Origin: UBA1227 sp045599345
Lineage (GTDB): Bacteria > Bacillota > Clostridia > Oscillospirales > Acutalibacteraceae
Assembly (NCBI GenBank): GCA_045599345.1
Contig: JAZRVV010000031.1
Location: forward strand, 33,254-97,253
DNA: 64,000 nucleotides
Direction: 5' to 3'
Positions 53,876 through 61,405 of the stretch are shown piece by piece. The translations under genes and the position numbers were made by a program. Under the pieces are notes generated by a model. It had not been told where the DNA came from, did not search any database, and saw only the letters and a list, made by a program, of their open reading frames with translations. Positions within the stretch are counted from its first letter, which is position 1. Each line of letters starts with the position of its first letter.

Positions 53876-55632
53876 ACATTGTCCTTATCAGAATCATCAT
53901 CCATATTTGCATAACGCTTGATCTTCATTGTAGTTGTCTTAATGAAGTCCTTTTCACGAAGTGTTACCTTCTTAACGTTCTTGTAATTTGGAAGTTTCTT
54001 GTTTATATCCTTGATGATATCTTCAAAGAGTTTTGAAAGTTCCTCACCTGTTGGAACGTCCTTGCCCTTGTCTGTATATCTCTTTTTAATTGCCTCAAAG
54101 TCAGGGAAAATCTTGGCCTCAACCAAAGTCTCATCGTTTTCAGCATCATCAAATCCTACTACCATTGACTCTGCAATGAGTGGGTTGTTATTGAGGTGAT
54201 ATTCAATCTCCTCTGGATAGATATTCTTACCATTCTTGGTAACGATTACGTTCTTGATACGACCATGGATGCGCAAGATGCCATCCTCGCCCATTGAACC
54301 GAGGTCACCTGTATGGAGATAACCAAATTCGTCTATTGTCTCACGTGTAAGAGCCTCGTCCTTGTAATATCCAAGCATTACATTTGGTCCCTTAACGCAG
54401 ATTTCACCGATACCCTGTGAGTCCTCATTGATGATTTTTACATCAAGACCAGGGATTGGCATACCAACGGAATCAATTGTAAAGAGCTGGTCATGGTTAC
54501 AAGCGATAAGTGGAGCACATTCAGTCATACCATAGCCGATGTATGATGTGATACCAAATGTCTTAAAGTCCTTGATAACCTCTGGTCGAACTGCAGCAGC
54601 ACCGATGATAATAAGGCGAAGACGACCACCAAAGTTCTTGGTAATCTCTTCGAAAATCCTATCATTAATATCAACGCCGACAGCATTTGTTGCCTCAGCA
54701 ACAAGCTTACCAAATGTAAGTTTCAAACGGCCGCCCTTTTTCTCGGATACAGCCTGCATGATTTTACCATGGAACTTTTCAAGCATAAGTGGAACAGTAA
54801 CAAAGATAGTAGGTTTAACCTCCTGAAGTTCCTTCATAAGGTGTAAAAGTCCACTGTTAAATGCGATACAACAACCACAGTAAAGAGGAATCAAAATACC
54901 CTCTGTACATTCCATTGTGTGGTGAATTGGACAAACTGAGAGATACTGGTCTCCAGGTCCACACTTTGCAACTGAGCAGTTTGATACAACAACAAAGCAG
55001 ATGTTTGCCTGGGAAAGCATAACACCCTTTGTAAGTCCAGATGTACCAGATGTGAAACTAAGTACGCTCATAGCATCTGGGTCAATCTCTGAATTTTTAT
55101 ATTCAGCAACGCAAGGTGCATTTGCTTCAACAAGAGCCTCACCATGCTCCAAGAGTTCCTCATAAACGATGTAATCGGTCTCGCCCTTTGTAGCATCGAG
55201 AACAATTATTTCTATTCCCTCTGGGAGTTCATTGCGACGTTCAGCAATCTTGCCATATGCTTTCTTATCAAGGAAGAACACCTTGGTATCAGATACCTCA
55301 AGGATAGTGCGAATGTCATCGAAGTACAATTCCTTATCAATTGGAACTACACATCCGCCACCAATTTGAACTGCAAGATAAGTTGTAATCCATGGATAGG
55401 AGTTAAGGCCCATGATAGCAATCTGTTTGCCTCTCCATTCACGTTCTGTAATTGCTGCACCTAATGCATCAATTTGTTTTCTAAACTCTGCGTAAGAAAT
55501 ATCGTAATACTCACCGCTCTTGTTCTTAAGTTTAAAAGCAGGTTCATTCGCAAATACTTCTGCGCTTTGATTCATCATGTCGCGGAAATCTCTGATTTCA
55601 CGCATTTCGTAAAGTGCTTTGTTAAGATTCAT
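53872..55632 (-). CDS. AMP-forming long-chain acyl-CoA synthetase-like ligase
   Basis: The 586-residue adenylate-forming enzyme has the P-loop motif SFTSGTSGLTKGVMLS, the YGMTECAPLIACN motif, YLHTGDLG with the adenylate-binding Asp, and a C-terminal KNVIVTKNGKNIYPEEIE hinge with a late catalytic Lys near TTTMKIKRY. This fits activation of a fatty or other carboxylic acid to its CoA or protein-bound thioester. The operon (murC, L,D-transpeptidase, this gene, lipoprotein) hints at an envelope-lipid role, but the substrate is not readable. Confidence 0.88.
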   Translation of the reverse strand: MNLNKALYEMREIRDFRDMMNQSAEVFANEPAFKLKNKSGEYYDISYAEFRKQIDALGAAITEREWRGKQIAIMGLNSYPWITTYLAVQIGGGCVVPIDKELYFDDIRTILEVSDTKVFFLDKKAYGKIAERRNELPEGIEIIVLDATKGETDYIVYEELLEHGEALVEANAPCVAEYKNSEIDPDAMSVLSFTSGTSGLTKGVMLSQANICFVVVSNCSVAKCGPGDQYLSVCPIHHTMECTEGILIPLYCGCCIAFNSGLLHLMKELQEVKPTIFVTVPLMLEKFHGKIMQAVSEKKGGRLKLTFGKLVAEATNAVGVDINDRIFEEITKNFGGRLRLIIIGAAAVRPEVIKDFKTFGITSYIGYGMTECAPLIACNHDQLFTIDSVGMPIPGLDVKIINEDSQGIGEICVKGPNVMLGYYKDEALTRETIDEFGYLHTGDLGSMGEDGILRIHGRIKNVIVTKNGKNIYPEEIEYHLNNNPLIAESMVVGFDDAENDETLVEAKIFPDFEAIKKRYTDKGKDVPTGEELSKLFEDIIKDINKKLPNYKNVKKVTLREKDFIKTTTMKIKRYANMDDDSDKDNV

Positions 55633-55645
55633 CTGGGGTCATCTC

Positions 55646-56434
55646 CTATTTCTTGGATTTCCAAGGGTTGCTTGGGTCTGGGTCGGTTGGATCCCAACCC
55701 TTATTTTTACTGTTTGTGTCTATCTTGGTTGCCTTTGGTTTTCCAAGTGCTCCAGGAACGTCACTGTCATATATAAATACCATTGTGTTCCAGTCAAGAT
55801 TATCGTAAAGCCACTTTGCGTCCGCTACCGACAATCTTACACAACCGAGAGAAGCGCCTTCGCCAAGTTTGTTATACTCGTCGTATTCAAGATCGCCCTT
55901 GCTCTTGGTGTTGTATGGAACTGAATGGAACCATATTTTGTCATTAAACCTCAAGGTGTACTGGCCGTATGTGCCATCCACCATCTTGAGCCAATCATAT
56001 TTATCTCTTGTCTTGTATGTGCCGACTGGTGTCTCATTGCCCGCCTTACCACAAGAACATACAAACGCCTTAACTGCCTCGGTGTACTCGCCATCGTCAC
56101 CCTTTTGATAAACGGTAACGACGTTCATTTTTCTGTTAACACCTACGCAGTACTTGTGCTTGCTCTTGTAGGTATCGTCAACGTCAAATATGATGTCCAT
56201 CTCATAAGTCTCAGGCTCTGTAACTTGCTCTGTTACAGTTTTAGTCGACTGTTGCTTTGCTTCTTCTGCAGCCTTTTTCTTAGCCTCCTTGTGATTTACT
56301 ATGCCGTTGATTATGCAGATGATAATCACAAGGATTAAGCAAACGATAACACATACGGTAGTTATCCTTCGCCTACGCATCATTTCAGCGTGCTGCTTTT
56401 TGCTGATAGGTCTCCTTACTGGTTGTTGTGCCAT
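55646..56434 (-). CDS. Membrane-anchored L,D-transpeptidase (YkuD domain)
   Basis: The 262-residue protein has a basic cytoplasmic start, one membrane helix (about 24-46) and a spacer rich in Lys, Gln, Thr and Glu. A YkuD catalytic domain follows at about 95-235. The active site is intact: H170 in the IWFHS segment and C198 in SLGCVR. It makes 3-3 crosslinks in peptidoglycan or attaches proteins to it. It lies 2 nt behind murC and 13 bp ahead of the acyl-CoA ligase. Confidence 0.92.
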   Translation of the reverse strand: MAQQPVRRPISKKQHAEMMRRRRITTVCVIVCLILVIIICIINGIVNHKEAKKKAAEEAKQQSTKTVTEQVTEPETYEMDIIFDVDDTYKSKHKYCVGVNRKMNVVTVYQKGDDGEYTEAVKAFVCSCGKAGNETPVGTYKTRDKYDWLKMVDGTYGQYTLRFNDKIWFHSVPYNTKSKGDLEYDEYNKLGEGASLGCVRLSVADAKWLYDNLDWNTMVFIYDSDVPGALGKPKATKIDTNSKNKGWDPTDPDPSNPWKSKK

Positions 56435-56436
56435 AA

Positions 56437-57828
56437 TTATTTCTCCTCATATGTCTTGGCCATGTACTGCGCAGCTTTGTAAATATCGCCACAGCCAAGA
56501 GTAATAATCAAGTCCCCTGCGGTTGCTTTTGACATTACATAATCGGCTACTTCCTTTTGAGTCTCATACCAAACGCTGCCAGGTATGAGTTCTGCAAGTT
56601 GAGAAGTATAAACACCGTCGGTGTTGATTTCACGCGAACCCATGATTTCTGTCATCACAGCATGATCTGGAATAGAAAGTGCCTTTGCAAAAGCATCCAT
56701 GTGCATTTTTGTTCTAGAATATGTGAAAGGTTGGAACACTGCCCAAACTTCTTTATAACCCATCCTCATAGCAGTCTCGAGTACTGCAGAAAGCTCTGTT
56801 GGATGATGTGCATAGTCATCAGCAATAGTAATTCCTTCGTACTCACCAAGGATTTCAAAGCGACGACCTGCGCCCTTAAAGTTACCAATGAGCTTCTCAA
56901 TAACTGCCATGCTAATGCCATTTTCAATAGCAACAGCAATAGCTGAAAGTGCGTTTGAGATATGATGCTTACCAGGGATACCAAGAGTTACATGGCCAAT
57001 AATGCTACCACGATATACAACATCAAAGTCAGCAAAAGCGCCACGAATAAACTCGATATTTGCTGGAGAGTAATCGTTGTATGAGTTGAAACCAAATGTA
57101 ATAAACTTCTTGCCCTCTACATTGGTCATATTTTCAATTGCCTTAATTGTGTTTTCATCATCGCCGTTGTATACAACAAGCTTGGTTGTCATATCAGCGA
57201 ACTTAGTGAAAGAACAAATTGAGTTTTCGATTGTACCGAAATACTCCATGTGGTCATTGTCTATGTTGAGGATAATGCAAGCATCTGGAGAGAGTTCAAG
57301 GAAGGTATCCTTAAATTCACATGCTTCACAAATCATTGTGTCTGATGAACCAGAGCGACCATGACTATCGATAAGTGGTAACCTACCACCTATTACGAGA
57401 GTTGGATCAGCGCCACTCTCGAGAAAGAGTTGAGAAAGTAATGAAGTTGTTGAAGTCTTGCCATGTGTACCACATACGCCAATACAGTTTGTGTACATCC
57501 TTGAGATAGCACCAAAGAGTATCGCACGCTCAACACATGGAATACCAGAATTCTTGGCAGCCTCAAGTTCTGGGTTGCCAGGTAGAATCGCATTTGTGTA
57601 AACGATAAGGTCTGGTTTGAACTCATCAAGGTTTTCTGGAACCTGTGACATGTTGATTGTGGCGCCAAGTCCACGAAGCTTGTTAATGTTGTCTCCAGGA
57701 TTGTTATCAGAACCAGTCAATGTGTAGCCATTTGAAATTAATATTTCAGCCAGTGGGCACATGCCAGAACCGCCAATTCCAATGAAATGAATTCTCTTTG
57801 CCGATTTCAAAACTTCATCTATAGTCAT
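56437..57828 (-). CDS. murC: UDP-N-acetylmuramate-L-alanine ligase
   Basis: MurC adds L-Ala to UDP-MurNAc with ATP. I use the ATG at 57828, 5 nt behind GGAGG; a longer in-frame ATG adds 14 residues over the promoter-proximal leader and has no ribosome binding site. The product is 463 residues. Landmarks are HFIGIGGSGM, the ATP loop CGTHGKTSTTS, NIDNDHMEYFG and DDYAHHPTELS. It is first in the long operon to hemW. Confidence 0.96.
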   Translation of the reverse strand: MTIDEVLKSAKRIHFIGIGGSGMCPLAEILISNGYTLTGSDNNPGDNINKLRGLGATINMSQVPENLDEFKPDLIVYTNAILPGNPELEAAKNSGIPCVERAILFGAISRMYTNCIGVCGTHGKTSTTSLLSQLFLESGADPTLVIGGRLPLIDSHGRSGSSDTMICEACEFKDTFLELSPDACIILNIDNDHMEYFGTIENSICSFTKFADMTTKLVVYNGDDENTIKAIENMTNVEGKKFITFGFNSYNDYSPANIEFIRGAFADFDVVYRGSIIGHVTLGIPGKHHISNALSAIAVAIENGISMAVIEKLIGNFKGAGRRFEILGEYEGITIADDYAHHPTELSAVLETAMRMGYKEVWAVFQPFTYSRTKMHMDAFAKALSIPDHAVMTEIMGSREINTDGVYTSQLAELIPGSVWYETQKEVADYVMSKATAGDLIITLGCGDIYKAAQYMAKTYEEK

Positions 57829-57850
57829 AATTGCCTCCAAGATAGACAAA

Positions 57851-57961
57851 TTGTATACAATTGATTGCAAATTCGCTAAATCTATAAAAGATAATACCTT
57901 TATTAAATAAAAAGCATTATAAACTATAAAACCCCAAAAATAAACGATAAATTGTATACAA
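57851..57961. promoter_or_regulatory. Two identical TTGTATACAA palindromes around a possible murC promoter
   Basis: AAATTGTATACAA occurs at 57848-57860 and 57949-57961; the perfect 10-bp palindrome core is TTGTATACAA in both, with 101 bp between copies. A TATAAT on the minus strand (57916-57921) lies between them as the probable murC -10. The sites look like paired operators for a dimeric regulator; the regulator is not identifiable. Confidence 0.5.
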
Positions 57962-58027
57962 CTTTTATTTTTTTCGCTTTAATTCTCCTCCATGTACGAT
58001 TAATGACTCGCAAATAGTTGTAAAATA

Positions 58028-58036
58028 TGGTAAAAT
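58028..58036 (+). promoter_or_regulatory. Extended -10 promoter of addB-addA
   Basis: TGGTAAAAT matches the extended -10 form; the -35 is poor. The leader to the addB ATG is about 20 nt and contains TTGGAGG. Confidence 0.5.
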
Positions 58037-58063
58037 TTATACATCTTTTTTGGAGGCAAAAAT

Positions 58064-61000
58064 ATGCTAAGTCTTATTCTCGGCCGTTCCGGCTCTGGTA
58101 AAACTGAATATGTGCGCGACCTCCTCGGAGAACAGGCAAAACAAGGAAACGACAAGCTCCTGCTTATCGTTCCAGAACAGTTCTCCTACTCCTCGGAGCG
58201 CGCCCTGCTTGAAAAACTCGGAAGCATAGATGCTCAGCGCATCGAGGTCCTCAGTTTTTCACGCCTTGCTGACTTTGTCAACCGCAACGTCGGCGGAATA
58301 AATGGCGTCAAGCTTGATGACTCTGATAAGGTCATCCTAATGACTCACGCCCTTTCTGGCATTCAAGACAATTTAGAATTTTACAACCTCCAAGCAGACA
58401 AAACATATTTTGCCCGTGATTTAATTAGACTTTACTCTGAGTTTTATAAGGAAAGAGTATCTCTCGATACCCTCAAAGCTTCATTACCAATGGTTCAAAA
58501 TGCCACTCTAAAATCCAAACTCACCGACCTTTATTTAATCTTTAGTGAGTATACTTCACTTTTGGAACTCAACGGTTATACAGATGACGATCTTTTAATA
58601 ACAAAACTCATAGATACGTTGCACAGCAACAATGTATTTAATGGTTATACAGTATGCATTGACGCATTCAAAGGCTTCACAGGACAGGAATTTGAGATAA
58701 TTTCTTCTATTATGAAGCAAACTGAAAATGTCGTTATCACACTCTGCTATGATGAAGAACCAGAGATGACTTTTGGCGCCGTATCCGATACATTAAACAG
58801 ACTCATCAGCATCGCAAAAGAGAACAATATCCAACTAGAAAAAACGATTCTTAAACACAATCGATCAAACAGCGAGGCATTACGCTTCCTTGAAAATAAC
58901 ATCTTTTCATCTAGCACAGATAAATACAATAAAAACACACAAGACATAATACTTTTTGAGGCAGACACCAAGTACGATGAATGTAATTTCATAGCAGCAA
59001 AAGTGCGTAAGTACATGCGTGAAGACAACATTCGACTTCGGGATATTGCAATAATAACAAGAAGTGAAACAAACTATAGAAACGAACTCGTTTCTGCCTT
59101 GAATCGTTTTGAAGTACCAGTTTTTGAGGATTCAAGACAGCCAATTGCAACACAGCCTCTAATAGTGCTCTGTAAATCACTGCTAAACATTCTCTCCCAC
59201 ACAAAATTATCTACCAAGGATATTCTTGCATATCTCAAAACAGGACTCTCTCCTCTTTCAGAAAATGAGGCAGCAGAACTTGAAAACTATGTTTTCACAT
59301 GGAATATCAAAGAAAGTGATTGGGAAAAAGACTTCACAAACAATCCTGGTGGCATTCGTGAAGAGAAAGATTTAGAAAAGCTCTCTAAGATAAATCAAAG
59401 CCGTCAAGCAATTATTTCACCTATTTTAGAACTTAAATCTGTTGCGAGCGATGACTGTAAAGTAAATTCACTTGACACATGCAAGGCAATTTATGATTTT
59501 CTCATCAAAACGGATGTAAAATCCAAACTACTTGACTATGCCAAGTTCCTTGAATCTACTGGATTTGAAGCACTTGCAGCCGAGCAAAATAGGGTTTGGG
59601 AAATCCTTATGGACATCCTATCAAAACTCGGCACAATTCAAGGCACAGATGATATCCCGGCAACAATGTTCAATGAACTCTTCTGTACTGTTGCAGATTT
59701 AACAACACTCGGAAGCATACCTCACGGACTCGATGAAATCACCATCGGTTCTGCCGACAGAATTCGCCTTTCGAATCCAAAAATCGTATTTATCTGCGGA
59801 TGCATCGAAGGTGAATTTCCACAGAACATTGGTGGAAACAATCTTCTTTCATACAATGATCGCAAAGTGCTCTCAAATGATTTAGGTATTACTATCTCTC
59901 CTTCAAATGAACTCATAGCTTGTGATGAGCGTTTCATTGCTTACCAAGCAGTCACATCTTCAACTGAAAAAGTAATAGTTTCATACCATAAAAAAGCAGG
60001 AGCATCAGAAGCACTGTCTCCTTCTTGCATTTATACTGACATCAAAAACCGATTCTCAACTGATAACGAATCATACGCAGAGATTATATCAAGCGATGAT
60101 TTAGAGCCATATTTCTTCGCTGAAACAGGCAGTTCAACTTTCTCGACTTTTGCCAGTGGCTACAAGTTGTTGAATGACGAAACTGCTAGTACCTACTACA
60201 CTTTACGCGCATCACTCAAAGACAACGAAGATATCAAAGATAAACTCGAGGCCCTTGATAGGATTTCCGAAAAAGAACCTTTTAGAATCAAAGACAAGGA
60301 ACTCGCTAAAAAAATATTTGGAAACGATATCGGTCTCTCCCCATCACGTGTTGAAACTTTCTTTAGCTGTCCTTTCCAGTACTTTTGTCGCTACGGCATC
60401 AAAGTATTTCCACGTCAAAAGGCAGAGTTTTCAAATCAGCTTAACGGCACAGTAATCCACTACGCCTTTGAGCATATGCTCCAAGATTATAGCAAAGAAC
60501 AATTCGAAAATATAAGTGATGATGAACTTGCAATCGCATCAAAGAAGTATTTTGACATGTACCTCAAAGAAACTTTTGGCGACAGCGATTTTGACAATCC
60601 AAAATTCAAATATACCTACAACAAAACAGTTAAGAATGTAATTAATATAGCAAAACGCCTTAGGGAAGAATTCAAAGTATCAAGCTTTGAGCCACAGGGT
60701 TTTGAGCACACAGTAGAAGATACTATTGATGCAGGAGACTGCAAAATCCACATCAAGGGCGATGTGGATAGAATCGACATATTTGAAAGCCAAGATGGCA
60801 CTAAGTATTTGCGCGTTGTTGACTACAAGACATACGTCAAGGAATTCCGCCTTGACCACGTAGTTGCAGGCCTCAACATGCAAATGCTCATATACCTCTT
60901 TGCCTTAAACAAGAATAAAGAATTTGGCAACGTTACACCTGCCAGCGTGCTTTATTACAAAGCAAAGGACTCAGGTGTTACAATTAAGAATCGTGAAATA

Positions 61001-61405
61001 TCAGAGGAAGAACTTGCAAACATCAAGATCCAAAAGAACCTAAGTAGTGGCATGTTCTTAAATGAGAAAGACGTCATCAATGCTATTGAAAAACCAGAAA
61101 GCGAAAATCGATTCTACTCATTCTTTGACAATAAAGGCAATCCAATTGACAACCTTGTAACTCTAGAAGAACTTGGACAAATTGAGGAAATCGTGAACAA
61201 AAACCTTGTTGATATGGCGCACGCGCTTCATCAAGGCGATATCAAAGCATACCCAGCATGCTACGATAACGAAATAGTTGGTTGCAAATACTGCGACTAT
61301 AACTGCGTATGCGGTTTTGAGAATAACACTTTAGAATATAATGAAATAAAAAAGCAAAACAAAGAATCTGTTTTGTCAAAGGAAGGCGGTGAAAGCGATG
61401 AGTGA
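58064..61405 (+). CDS. addB: ATP-dependent helicase/deoxyribonuclease subunit B
   Basis: AddB forms, with AddA, the AddAB end-resection nuclease of Gram-positive bacteria. The 1113-residue protein begins with Walker A LILGRSGSGKTEYV and has a C-terminal RecB-type nuclease domain (HIKGDVDRID, then LRVVDYKTY). The four cysteines of its iron-sulfur staple are visible: one in FFSCPFQYFCRYG and three in VGCKYCDYNCVCGF (these segments hold several cysteines, so the exact four are inferred). The length fits the Clostridium enzymes. The ATG follows GGAGG. Confidence 0.93.
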   Translation: MLSLILGRSGSGKTEYVRDLLGEQAKQGNDKLLLIVPEQFSYSSERALLEKLGSIDAQRIEVLSFSRLADFVNRNVGGINGVKLDDSDKVILMTHALSGIQDNLEFYNLQADKTYFARDLIRLYSEFYKERVSLDTLKASLPMVQNATLKSKLTDLYLIFSEYTSLLELNGYTDDDLLITKLIDTLHSNNVFNGYTVCIDAFKGFTGQEFEIISSIMKQTENVVITLCYDEEPEMTFGAVSDTLNRLISIAKENNIQLEKTILKHNRSNSEALRFLENNIFSSSTDKYNKNTQDIILFEADTKYDECNFIAAKVRKYMREDNIRLRDIAIITRSETNYRNELVSALNRFEVPVFEDSRQPIATQPLIVLCKSLLNILSHTKLSTKDILAYLKTGLSPLSENEAAELENYVFTWNIKESDWEKDFTNNPGGIREEKDLEKLSKINQSRQAIISPILELKSVASDDCKVNSLDTCKAIYDFLIKTDVKSKLLDYAKFLESTGFEALAAEQNRVWEILMDILSKLGTIQGTDDIPATMFNELFCTVADLTTLGSIPHGLDEITIGSADRIRLSNPKIVFICGCIEGEFPQNIGGNNLLSYNDRKVLSNDLGITISPSNELIACDERFIAYQAVTSSTEKVIVSYHKKAGASEALSPSCIYTDIKNRFSTDNESYAEIISSDDLEPYFFAETGSSTFSTFASGYKLLNDETASTYYTLRASLKDNEDIKDKLEALDRISEKEPFRIKDKELAKKIFGNDIGLSPSRVETFFSCPFQYFCRYGIKVFPRQKAEFSNQLNGTVIHYAFEHMLQDYSKEQFENISDDELAIASKKYFDMYLKETFGDSDFDNPKFKYTYNKTVKNVINIAKRLREEFKVSSFEPQGFEHTVEDTIDAGDCKIHIKGDVDRIDIFESQDGTKYLRVVDYKTYVKEFRLDHVVAGLNMQMLIYLFALNKNKEFGNVTPASVLYYKAKDSGVTIKNREISEEELANIKIQKNLSSGMFLNEKDVINAIEKPESENRFYSFFDNKGNPIDNLVTLEELGQIEEIVNKNLVDMAHALHQGDIKAYPACYDNEIVGCKYCDYNCVCGFENNTLEYNEIKKQNKESVLSKEGGESDE

